Shown here: one piece after another, positions 46,301 through 53,380 of the stretch | How positions within the stretch are numbered: position 1 is the first letter of the stretch | How the letters are laid out: the number at the start of each line of letters is the position of its first letter | Source: Promerops cafer | Taxonomy: Eukaryota > Chordata > Aves > Passeriformes > Nectariniidae | Direction: 5' to 3' | Assembly: GCA_013398275.1 (NCBI GenBank) | Contig: VZSE01009357.1 | Span: 78,073-142,072 of the forward strand | DNA length: 64,000 nucleotides | Notes under the pieces: model-generated | Databases searched by the model: none | Seen by the model: the letters and a program-made list of their open reading frames with translations, nothing else | What the model was told of the DNA's origin: nothing | Program-made: the position numbers and the translations under genes

Positions 46301-49300
46301 CTCGGGTGACCCTTCAGCAATTCCTTCAAAACAGGATTTAAGTAGCTGTGTGACTTCCAGTCAGACTAACAGCATCCCCTTTCTCCATGAATGTCTCAGT
46401 CCCATCACCTGTGGCAAGTGTGAGTTATTTTTAAGCCAATGGCATTGCAAGAGTGGAGCCATTTCCAAGCACTGCACAGCATAAATCTCTCCTTATGGAC
46501 CCTGAGGAAGGACAGACTTCCTGAAGATCTGGACACAGGGATGTCAGGAAAACTGCTTGGCTAATGAAGATTTTATCCAGGTATTATTATTGTATTGTGA
46601 AGCACTGGAAAGGGAAGAGAGCAGTTTCATAAAGGACTAAAGCACTGCAGGTTTCACTCACCAGTAAGGCGTTCCCACAAAAGAGTTGGCAGGGGAGACT
46701 ATAGATGCAGACCCAAAATCAGCGAGTTTCACTTGACCTGGTTCTGTTAGAAGAATATTTCCAGCTTTAATATCCCTTTAAGAGAGAAAAAAAAAAAAAG
46801 AGGAAGAAAAAGTAATTCAGCATGATGCAAACTCTGGTGAGATGCCTTTGTCTGCAATTTGTAATGCTGGGACAGAGACAGAGAGAGGAATTTACTGACA
46901 GTGTTTCAGCAGCAAGCCCAGAGTAACCTCTATTCCCCCATTCCCTGGACAGCCCTGCTTCAAGAGTCATAACATGGAATATTTCATCCACAAATGCTAC
47001 TCGTACATCCCAACACTTCTGCTGCAGGACAAGTGATGAAGTCTCGTGTGTGCAAGAATGAACACCTCAAAGCACAAGAGAGACAGCGCAGGCTGTCCCC
47101 TTTGCTGTCACCTCCACTGCCACCTTCCCTGTACAACAGCCAAAGGGATGGAGCACGTCTCCCACAAGGAAAGGCTGAGAGAATTGCAATTGTTTAGCCT
47201 GGAAGAAAGGCTTCAGGGTGACCTAATTGTGGCCTTCCAGCACCTGAAGGGAGCCTACAATAAAGATGGAGAGGGATTTATTCCCTATTTACAAGGGATG
47301 GAGGGACAGGACACAGGGAATGGCTTCCCACTGACAGAGAGCAGGGAAATGGGAAGGAATTCTTCCCTATAAGGGTGATGAGGCCTTGGCACAGGCTGCC
47401 CAGAGCAGCTGTGGCTGCCCCTGGATCCCTGGCAGCGTCCAAGGCCAGGATGGACAGGGCTTGGAGCCACCTGGGATGGTGGAAGGTGTCCCTGGCCATG
47501 GCAAGGGTGGCACTGGATGAACTTTAAAGTCCCTTCCAAACCAAACCATGCTGTGATTCTATACCATGGCTCAACAGCCACATCAGGTATCAGCAACATA
47601 TCTGCCAGCCTTGTGCCTGCAATTAAATAACAAAACCAGCAAGAATTCCCTCCTTTTCCATCCCCGGCGCCACGCGGGCTCAGCCGCGCGGGGGCTGCAG
47701 TGCCGCTCCCTCGCCACCAGGTGGCCCCCCCGCGCCAAGTCCCCGCGCGGGGCCGGACCCGCGGGACCCGCTCCCAAATTTGGGTCCCCCCAACACCAAA
47801 TTCGGGCTCCCCCCAACACCAAATTCGGGCTCCCCCCAACACCAAATTCGGGCCCCCCCCAAACACCAAATTTGGGCTCTCCCCAAACACCGAATTCGGG
47901 CCCCCCCAAACACCAAGTTCGGGCCCCCCCCAAACACCAAGTTCGGGCCCCCCCCAAACACCAAGTTCGGGCCCCCCCCAAACACCAAGTTCGGGCCCCC
48001 AACACCAAATTTGGGCTCCCCCCAAACACCAAATTTGGGCCCCCGGCACCAAATTCGGGCTCCCCCCAACACCAAATTCGGGCTCCCAAACACCAAAACC
48101 GGGCCCTCCAACACCAAAAGCGGGCCCCCGAACACCAAAAGCGGGCCCCCGAACAAACACCAAAAGCGGGCCCCCAAACACCAAAACCCCGCCTGCTCTC
48201 GCCCAGCCTCGCCGCTGCCCCGGGCAGAGCTCCCCCGGGGCTGCGCACAGCAGCACGGCGCTGCCCCCGCCCAGCCAGGGCTCGCCCTCTCGCCTCTCCT
48301 TTTCTGCCGCAGCAGCCACAAAGGCAGGAACGTGTCGCTGCTCCTCCTTTCTGGGTGAGCAGATCGGCCTTCCCACCTCAGCACGTGGAACACCCCTGGG
48401 ATGAAACCAGGCCACAGAAGCACAGGGTAGCTGGGCTTGGAAGGGACCTCTGGAGATCAGCCAGTCCAACCCCCCTGGAGCAGGTGACGCGGGAATGTGT
48501 CCAGGTGGGTTTGGAATGTCTCCAGAGAGGGAAAATCCACTCCCTCCCTGGGCAGCTATTCCAGGGCTCTGCCACCTTCCATAGAAAAGTGCTTGGATTT
48601 CTCCTCGGGTAGTTTTATCCTTAACACTTCCATCACCTGATGGTGATTCCATCACACCTCTGTGGCCCCTCTGCTACCAAAAACCAAGCTGGGCAAAACC
48701 AATACAGTTTTACTTATTCACATGTAAATATGAAAAATTATCTAGTCTTAGAAGTAGTCTAGCTCAGTGAACTCCAATTTAGTTGGCACATTTAGGGTGA
48801 TGATATCCTTTTAGTGTTTAGTGCTATATTCCTGTGTAGCCTCTGTTACCAGGTTCTGCACAGAACAATTGCCAACAAGGCAGAGAAAATGCTGGTAGAA
48901 TAACTTCTTCCAAGGCTGTTTAAAGTCAGTGAAGCAGCTTTGAGACTCCAGGGAGCAGCAGATGGAAGGGCAGCAGCTCCAGCCTCACCTGTGGATCCTA
49001 CAGTGGGAGTGCAGGTAGGCCAGCCCCTGCAAGGCACCGTGGGTGATGGCAGCAATCTCCACTTCCTGGAGTGGTTTCTTGTGAACTACAGGGAAAAAAA
49101 AAACCAAGAAAATAAAACAAAACAGAAGACAATAAAAGGGATATTTTCCTGAGAAAGTGTTTTTTCAAGAAAGGAATCCCACCAATCTGCTACGAAGAGG
49201 AATTAGGGAAGAATTCTTCCCTGTGAGGGTTTTAAGGTCCCTCCCAACCCGAACCATACTGTGATCCTGTCATCTTGGCCCCCAAGGAACACTAGTTTTT

Positions 49301-52300
49301 GTAAACTTTGGCTTTGATTCCCTATTTTGACTTAGATCCCCTATTTCTTTGCAGGTGCTGCTCCAGTGTTGAGGTCACATCAACCTCCTGTTCTAAAACC
49401 CATCTGTAATTACTCCTGCACACTGCAAGGCAGGGACAAAGGTGATCTCTGCAGGATTTTATTATGGATATTCCAAAAACAGGCAGCCTAAAAAGGCACA
49501 GATTACAGGAGCATACCTGTACACTTTTATACCTTCATATGACAAAATTAAGATGTGCATGCCAACTATGTATAGCACTGGGAAAGCCTCAAATTCTTCC
49601 TAGAGAATGGAGCAGGACAGACAGACCACCTGCACCATGTGCAAAACCCCACTCTGAGAGGAAACAGCCTCCCATCAAACTCAGGTGGGGGGCACCAGCA
49701 AAAAGAAAATCCAAGATATATCCAACTTACCTTCTAGCAAATCAGAAGCTGATCCTAAACAGTACTCCATAACCAACTGCAAAAAAAGAGAACATCATGC
49801 CTTCAAGTATCTCTGGAAGCATTTTGAAGTTAGAAAACATCTTTACATTTCTCATTTAAATCCCATGGTGGCTTTAATGCCCTGATTAAGGGGGTAAAAA
49901 AAAGTAAGTAGTAGGTTTTGTTAGTTTTCCATGAGAAGATGCAAAATTTGACTTTATTTTAGGACTGTTCACCACAAACCCAAAGCTATTTGAGTGCTGC
50001 AGTGTCCATTTGATCTAAATGCCCCTCACTCACCCACGCTGTGTGCTCCTTCAGGTAACAGCCCTTGTACTCTATGGTGTTGGGGTGCTTCAGCTGCTGG
50101 AGAAACTTGACTTCTTTGATGATATCCTGCCATTTCTAATGAAAAAAACAAAGCAAAAAGTATAAATGCACTTCTCTTCTTAATCGTCTACATCCCTTCA
50201 GGCACCACACGCTGTAGGACAGTCTGGAAAGCGAGCATAAAACTATTTTACAATATGGAGATGGAAAGTCAGTGTTGCAAAAGCACAGCTGTAAATCAAT
50301 TATTTGGGTCCCTACTGCATTGAGATACCCCCAAAATATATTTAACAGCTTGAGGACTGCCAAAATATTTTTTTCCTCATTTTAATTGCAATACATTTTA
50401 CTTAAATGCTGCTGCTTTGCAAATTGAAGTGTTCAGCAGCCTCAAAGTTAGTATGAAACTACAGAGAGGAGCAGTGAGCTGCTCACCTTCTGTAACACAG
50501 CACAAAAGCACTGACATTTGGGAGACAAACAAGCAAGTAAGGAAAAATGAGTTTAAACCACCCCTGTTTGCTCTCAACAAACAAACACACCCTGCACATC
50601 CACACACCAGTCCAAAGGAACAGTGGGTCCAAGTTCCACACAAAAATAAGAGGCACAATTAACAAGCAAAACTGAAATGAGACTGAGATTAGCAGGTCTT
50701 TGCAATTTGATAGATCCTCAAGAGTTTCAGAGATGTGCTCCAGTGGCCAGCGTGCTCTTAACACACTTCTTAATAAAATTATTTCTGAAACAAGCCCCAT
50801 CCAGGCATTCTGAATCCCCACTCACTTCCTTAAACTGAACTATTTGTCAAAATTTGCATAAACTCATTTTCTCTCCCCAAACCTCCACGATTCCCATGGA
50901 AGGGAGCAGCAGCTCCTGCATTAAAAGCTGTTCTGCTGGGGTCAAACCAGAGCTGCAGCTCATTTCACTGCTCAGATTTCCACTGGAGCTGCCACAGCTC
51001 CTGAATGCACAATTGCCTTTATTCCTCTCACCTCATTTGTTTGCTTCCCACTATAGGACATCTTCTTGACTGCCACCACCTCATTAGTGTGGGAATTCGT
51101 AGCCTGGAGTAGGGAAAGAGAAACATTGAAAAAAGGAAGAAATAGATTGCAAAAAGCTTCATTTTTTCACCCCCTCCCCACGGAGTGAGCTGTGCCTGTG
51201 GCAAATGCAGACTTTTTTTCTCCTATATCCTTGCAAGGATATATCACACTACTATTAGGACACTTTCCCCTGATTTTATCTGTCCACATCCACTGTTCTT
51301 TCCTCAGATTTTGTGCTACTTCTCTACTGATATGTAAAAGGCCCAATATTGAACCTATTGAGAACCCTCAAAATACAGTTTTATTGGAATTGCAGTAGAA
51401 ACAGTTTTAGATGAACCTTTGGCAAAATGTTTGCCAATGAAAAAAATAAAGAGGTGTATCAAAATCTCCATGATTTCATCCCAAAACTCCATACAACACT
51501 GACATTTCTAAACAGCTATTTCAATTTCCAGCTTCAAGAAGATGATTCAACCTGGAATTTATCGAAATTAAAAAGCTTTCCTTTCACTGCACTAGATCTT
51601 AGTTTTGCAATGTAGATTATGCAGCCATCAAAATTCTACTTTTCTGCAGCTTGGATGATGCAGGGACGGTAATTAGAGGCTAAAAACTCAGGTTTGGAAA
51701 GATGTCTCCTTGCCTGGACTGGCACTGCCCTCATTTCTGCATGTTAAGGGTAAAAAATGTCAAGCTCTTGGTTTTAAAGCAGTTGCTGAAATCTCTGTAC
51801 CTCCAACCATTTTTGGGACAAAACATTAGTGACAGTTAAAAGCTTAAACTACAATAAGGAGCTAAACGTGGTAAATCCTCCTCTGAAGTAATGTATTAAC
51901 TAATGACATTTTTTGAGGCATGTGGGGACTTCAAAGAAAAACTGTGTTGAGTGAACCAGTGGAGCACAGGAATTACTGAAGGGAGGTGACACAGGCCCCC
52001 CACAGCACACCCTCCTCAAATGAGACAGAGAAAGCTGAAAATGAGTAACTGTGGGGTGAGGCAAAGCCCTTCCCCACCACTTTCCACCCAGATTCAGCAC
52101 AGAGAAGATCAAGAGTGTTCTACTCAGATGTATTTATGCTTTCTTTCTGCCTGTCACAGGAATTCCAAGTAGCTCCACCTGACCATGGCATCTGTCCTTC
52201 CAGCTGGGATTTGTCACTGAAGGACACACTGCCACCTCCCCAGAGCTGTGGGGGAAGTTCTGGCTGCACCAAGAGCTTGGGATGCTCCTGGCTGAGACAA

Positions 52301-53362
52301 CTCCCAGGGCTGGATGAGCACACCTGGGCAACAGCCACTTGCTGAAGCAGTTTTGGGCCTATTTGAGATGATACCTTGAGAAATTATATTGCTATCCCTC
52401 AAAATACACATAAAATACTTACATGACATAAAATTTAAAGTTCCTCTCCTTACAACAGTTCCACCAACACCTCCATCACTTCACACAATGCTGACCAGTG
52501 AATTGGAATGCTTAAAGTAACTCTTGCTACCAATGGCCAAGCTAGAGGTGTCAGGGATCTTATCTTTATACTTTACTGTCTGATATTCAGAAACCCAGTT
52601 CCAGTGAACCTGATCCTCCTGAGTGGCTGACCACGGTTCCAAGCAGCTTTAATTTGGCTTTAACTGATTTTTTCAATATTGATTCTATTTCAGTCTCACT
52701 AATGCCAACTGGATTATAATTATTTCCAATTCCAGTGTTTTGGATTTGGCTTTGTTTGATACCAACTGCAGAAGCACCATTTTTCTCATTTCCAGATTAA
52801 ATTCTTTTGCCTGTATCAATGAATGCCATACATCCTTCCTGCTTGAATTCCCAGTCCTCTGAGGACTCTCTTTGCTTTTGCCATGAAGGAATTTGCAGTG
52901 ATTTCCAAGCATATGAACTCCAAGTATCTAGAAATTCCAGTTTGGCAAATGAATTTTCAGCTGCTTAAATTCAACATCAAACAGCACAAAACACTGTATA
53001 CTTGACCTGGATAGTTGGGTGCACTATTAAGACTATGGTAAACTGCTACTATAAATACAGCTGGAACATTAAAGAGATCAGGAATGGTTTGGAAACACTT
53101 ATTTTTGAGATGTGTTATCACAAAACTAATGCACACAAAGCACTGAAAACTCAAGGATCACCTCCTTCTACAAATGCTCAAAAGCCTCAAGACGTCACTT
53201 GAAATGATTCCGTTCTCAAAAAGAAGAAAGAATTCTACTCACAAAGTAAACTGCTCCAAAACTTCCATGTCCAATCTCATGCAAACCCACGAATATTTCC
53301 TCAGGATCATCTTTGTAGAACAGGTCAGCTATTTCTGGGTCCTTTGGCACCCCTTTGCGCAT
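13228..53362 (-). CDS. TAOK3: TAOK3, serine/threonine-protein kinase TAO3 (19 coding exons, 898 aa, complete)
   Basis: TAOK3 is a STE20-family MAP3K that feeds the p38/JNK stress cascades and Hippo-type signalling from cytoplasm and membrane. All 19 exons join in phase to 898 residues, the length of the human protein. The kinase domain covers about residues 24-273: glycine loop IGHGSFGAV, VAVKK with Lys53, HRDIKAGN with Asp147, ADFG with Asp165, and a GTPYWMAPE activation segment. A Ser-rich linker (about 324-430) includes an SQ motif at Ser324, the position phosphorylated by ATM in human TAOK3. Residues from about 440 to 880 form long coiled coils. The C-terminus is MGFGNLVTLEYPKEDYR, the TAOK3 type rather than the long TAOK1/2 tails. 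The ATG has A at -3. One intron uses a GC donor. The 5' UTR exons and promoter were not identified. Confidence 0.97.
13466..13648 (-). CDS. TAOK3: TAOK3 coding exon 18 (residues 785-845)
   Basis: Coiled coil starting LRLDEAQEAECQAL and ending RRAHLEQK; phase 0-0, donor GTAGG. Confidence 0.96.
14004..14216 (-). CDS. TAOK3: TAOK3 coding exon 17 (residues 714-784)
   Basis: Coiled coil with MQIKKQFQDTCKVQTKQYKA and ILAEQYEQSINEMM; phase 0-0, donor GTACGT. Confidence 0.96.
14595..14857 (+). repeat. CR1 LINE 3' fragment
   Basis: A 5'-truncated CR1 copy in TAOK3 intron 17. It runs from ctggtgaccagtgacccc through ggcactgcccaggctcc to the terminal ccttccagctcaggatattctgtga. It is inverted relative to the related copy at 23.0-23.3 kb. 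Confidence 0.8.
15294..15533 (-). CDS. TAOK3: TAOK3 coding exon 16 (residues 634-713)
   Basis: Coiled coil from ELNKKRTQKEMEHAM to LRQQPKNLK; phase 0-0, donor GTGCTG. Confidence 0.96.
15673..15958. repeat. (CCAT/CCGT)n tetranucleotide array
   Basis: About 285 bp of imperfect CATC/CGTC/CCTC tetranucleotides. The left part has a higher-order unit of about 36 bp starting ccgaccaaccgtccatcc. It lies in TAOK3 intron 15, about 140 bp upstream (in transcript sense) of exon 16. Frames through it are low-complexity artefacts. Confidence 0.92.
15995..16007 (+). promoter_or_regulatory. CTCF-core-like site (CCAGCAGGTGGCA)
   Basis: Matches the CTCF core CCASYAGRKGGCR at every position. It sits 40 bp beyond the tetranucleotide array. 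A single core match is only weak evidence of binding. Confidence 0.35.
16010..18084 (-). other. TAOK3: TAOK3 intron 15 remainder
   Basis: Unique intronic sequence between the tetranucleotide array and exon 15. I see no recognised repeat, RNA gene or conserved frame in it. Confidence 0.5.
18085..18288 (-). CDS. TAOK3: TAOK3 coding exon 15 (residues 566-633)
   Basis: Encodes EMNEDHSTPKKEKQERISKH, then coiled coil to MEQQNIRE; donor GTATGG, acceptor accctgcag following the GC-donor intron. Confidence 0.96.
19006..19134 (-). CDS. TAOK3: TAOK3 coding exon 14 (residues 523-565), GC donor
   Basis: Encodes AKAAAADEKKFQQQILAQQK onward to CKEKIKE. The frame and family sequence require splicing after GAG, where the intron begins GCAAGA rather than GT. 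No usable GT lies nearby, so this is a GC-AG intron. Confidence 0.93.
19571..19820 (-). repeat. CR1 LINE 3' fragment
   Basis: Begins cacagaatcaccaggttggaagagaccttt and continues with ccaaccc, the accatggcaccgagtgcc stretch and acacatccagggatggtgac. This is a classic reverse-strand CR1 3' end, inside TAOK3 intron 13. Confidence 0.9.
19920..20156 (-). CDS. TAOK3: TAOK3 coding exon 13 (residues 444-522)
   Basis: Encodes VTRQIHEHEQENELREQMSG and the basic coiled coil YKRMRRQHQKQL, highly characteristic of TAO kinases; phase 0-0, donor GTGAGTG. Confidence 0.97.
23033..23300 (-). repeat. CR1 LINE 3' fragment
   Basis: Starts tttggaatatcctgagtggg and runs through ctctggcagcctcggggccgtgccc to ggtcactgg. 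It is the reverse complement of the family seen at 14.6-14.86 kb. Confidence 0.8.
24210..24432 (+). repeat. CR1 LINE 3' fragment
   Basis: Contains cagagcagctgtggctgtcc, gacagggcttggagca and gtggaaggtgtccctgcc, and ends tgggattctatga, the CR1 3' tail. Confidence 0.88.
27957..27981 (+). repeat. (CT)n(CA)n compound microsatellite
   Basis: A short CT run passes directly into a CA run of about eight units, in TAOK3 intron 12 just downstream of exon 12. Confidence 0.85.
28106..28240 (-). CDS. TAOK3: TAOK3 coding exon 12 (residues 399-443)
   Basis: Encodes DHVFIRDEVGHRDRRPEVRP and then LHYRNRERFATIKSASL, the conserved block before the coiled coils. The acceptor is atttctgcag and the donor GTAAGAG. 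Confidence 0.96.
28241..28830. promoter_or_regulatory. CpG-enriched intronic patch, possible internal promoter
   Basis: This stretch is rich in CpG (cttcccgcggcggctgcc, aagcgcggctg, gctcggctcggcgcgtcagc), unlike the surrounding introns. It lies immediately upstream, in transcript sense, of TAOK3 exon 12. It could be an alternative promoter or an enhancer. Sequence alone does not decide. Confidence 0.35.
28473..28516 (+). repeat. poly-T tract
   Basis: About 44 bp of nearly pure T, broken by aa, inside the CpG-enriched patch (poly-A on the TAOK3 sense strand). Confidence 0.9.
28831..36261 (-). other. TAOK3: TAOK3 intron 11 (main part)
   Basis: A/T-rich unique intron with an (ATA/AAT)n patch at about 31,388-31,450. 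No CR1 copy, RNA gene or exon was recognised. A plus-strand frame at 28,826-29,683 has no family features. Confidence 0.55.
36262..36468 (-). CDS. TAOK3: TAOK3 coding exon 11 (residues 330-398)
   Basis: Ser-rich linker with NHSIPSMSVSTGSQSSSVSS and a short acidic MMHSDESTIN segment; phase 0-0, donor GTACGTG. Confidence 0.96.
36469..39229 (-). other. TAOK3: TAOK3 intron 10
   Basis: Unique intron of about 2.8 kb, A/T-rich, with no recognised repeat, exon or RNA gene. Confidence 0.55.
39230..39397 (-). CDS. TAOK3: TAOK3 coding exon 10 (residues 274-329)
   Basis: Encodes HDFVRRERPPRVLIDLIQRT and then KDAVRELDNLQYRKMKKILF, the TAO segment following the kinase domain. It ends LNESQEEEE, which contains the Ser324-Gln325 site. 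Confidence 0.97.
39398..41816 (-). other. TAOK3: TAOK3 intron 9
   Basis: A/T-rich intron with a poly-A tract at about 40,137-40,153 and no recognised exon, CR1 copy or RNA gene. Confidence 0.55.
41817..41898 (-). CDS. TAOK3: TAOK3 coding exon 9 (residues 246-273)
   Basis: Encodes SDSFRGFVDYCLQKIPQERP and SSTDLLR, kinase subdomain XI with the conserved Arg of QERP. It is too short to stand out as a separate frame. Confidence 0.96.
41899..43306 (-). other. TAOK3: TAOK3 intron 8
   Basis: A 1.4-kb intron with an A-rich run near 41,907-41,940 and nothing else recognised. Frames at 42.3-43.1 kb lack family features. Confidence 0.55.
43307..43400 (-). CDS. TAOK3: TAOK3 coding exon 8 (residues 215-246)
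   Basis: Encodes [20 protein letters not shown] and NDSPRLQSNEW, the C-lobe of the kinase; phase 1 to 2. The acceptor is ctttccag. Confidence 0.96.
43401..45323 (-). other. TAOK3: TAOK3 intron 7
   Basis: Unique intron of about 1.9 kb without a recognised repeat or gene. Confidence 0.55.
45324..45415 (-). CDS. TAOK3: TAOK3 coding exon 7 (residues 184-215)
   Basis: Encodes [20 protein letters not shown] and WSLGITCIEL: the APE motif and the DVWSLG motif of helix F. Phase 2 to 1, donor GTGAGTG. Confidence 0.97.
45592..45842 (+). repeat. purine-only minisatellite (GGAAA/GAGAAAAA units)
   Basis: About 250 bp almost entirely of A and G on the plus strand. The left part has about three copies of a 26-bp unit with ggggggaaagcataaaaaagggcaaa. 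The right part has about six 24-bp copies of agaggaaagacgggagagaaaaa. It lies in TAOK3 intron 6 and is pyrimidine on the transcribed sense strand, so triplex-forming potential is high. Confidence 0.92.
46662..46775 (-). CDS. TAOK3: TAOK3 coding exon 6 (residues 146-184)
   Basis: Encodes the catalytic loop and activation segment: DIKAGNILL (Asp147), ADFGSAS (Asp165) and NSFVGTPYW (Ser177, Thr181). The acceptor is tctcttaaag and the donor GTGAGTG. Confidence 0.97.
47145..47562 (+). repeat. CR1 LINE 3' fragment (longest copy)
   Basis: About 420 bp from ctcccacaaggaaaggctgag through ggcacaggctgcccagagcag and ggacagggcttggagcc to ccatgctgtgattctata, the CR1 3' end. Confidence 0.92.
47714..47725 (+). 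promoter_or_regulatory. CTCF-core-like site (CCACCAGGTGGC)
   Basis: Matches CCASYAGRKGGC and is followed by a C run. It sits in a CpG-rich stretch 50 bp before the minisatellite. Confidence 0.4.
47770..48190 (+). repeat. 24-bp C/G-rich minisatellite (about 18-19 copies)
   Basis: The unit is approximately caccaagttcgggcccccccc plus aa(a), with units of about 20-25 bp. The central copies are exactly 24 bp apart (gttcggg at 47,941, 47,965 and 47,989). Distal copies drift to aaaagcgggccccc. The minus strand carries G8 runs, so G-quadruplexes may form. Because 24 is divisible by 3, every frame stays open, which makes spurious repeat-protein frames on both strands. Confidence 0.95.
48410..48640 (-). 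repeat. CR1 LINE 3' fragment
   Basis: Shows gcttggaagggacctctggagatca, ccagtccaacccccctggagcagg and gggcagctattccagggctctgcc, a reverse-strand CR1 copy. Confidence 0.88.
48989..49085 (-). CDS. TAOK3: TAOK3 coding exon 5 (residues 114-146)
   Basis: Encodes HKKPLQEVEIAAITHGALQG and LAYLHSHCRIHR, helix E leading into the HRD motif. The acceptor is ccctgtag and the donor GTGAGG. Confidence 0.97.
49198..49272 (+). repeat. short CR1 3' remnant
   Basis: Contains gggaagaattcttccctgtgagggt and taaggtccctcccaacccgaaccatactgtgatcct, an internally deleted CR1 end. Confidence 0.7.
49731..49776 (-). CDS. TAOK3: TAOK3 coding exon 4 (residues 99-113)
   Basis: This 46-nt exon encodes LVMEYCLGSASDLLE, the kinase hinge region. 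The acceptor is ctttttttgcag and the donor GTAAGT. It is too short to appear as a frame by itself. Confidence 0.97.
50034..50135 (-). CDS. TAOK3: TAOK3 coding exon 3 (residues 65-98)
   Basis: Encodes KWQDIIKEVKFLQQLKHPNT and IEYKGCYLKEHTAW: helix C with the Glu that pairs with Lys53. The donor is GTGAGTG. Confidence 0.97.
51032..51103 (-). CDS. TAOK3: TAOK3 coding exon 2 (residues 41-64)
   Basis: Encodes ATNSHTNEVVAVKKMSYSGK QTNE, including the ATP-anchoring Lys53. The acceptor is ctactccag and the donor GTGAGAG. Confidence 0.97.
51104..53242 (-). other. TAOK3: TAOK3 intron 1 of the coding part
   Basis: A/T-rich intron of about 2.1 kb with no recognised repeat or gene. Confidence 0.55.
53243..53362 (-). 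CDS. TAOK3: TAOK3 coding exon 1 (residues 1-40)
   Basis: Starts MRKGVPKDPEIADLFYKDDP and ends IGHGSFGAVYF with the glycine-rich loop. A likely acceptor (aaaccag) lies 18 nt before the ATG, so the rest of the 5' UTR is on exon(s) further right. Confidence 0.97.
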
Positions 53363-53380
53363 GTTGAAGCGTGTTAGGAA

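Larger units (their letters stand above)
46776..48988 (-). other. TAOK3: TAOK3 intron 5
   Basis: A 2.2-kb intron crowded with a long CR1 copy, a CTCF-like core, a C-rich minisatellite and a second CR1 copy in opposite orientation. Large open frames on both strands arise from the 24-bp repeat. Confidence 0.7.

Noticed and set aside
47285..48655. Minus-strand frame of 456 codons rich in GVWGGPELGV-type repeats
   Set aside because: It spans two CR1 copies and a 24-bp minisatellite whose length keeps all frames open; the plus strand has equally long frames. It lies in a TAOK3 intron with no splice or promoter support.
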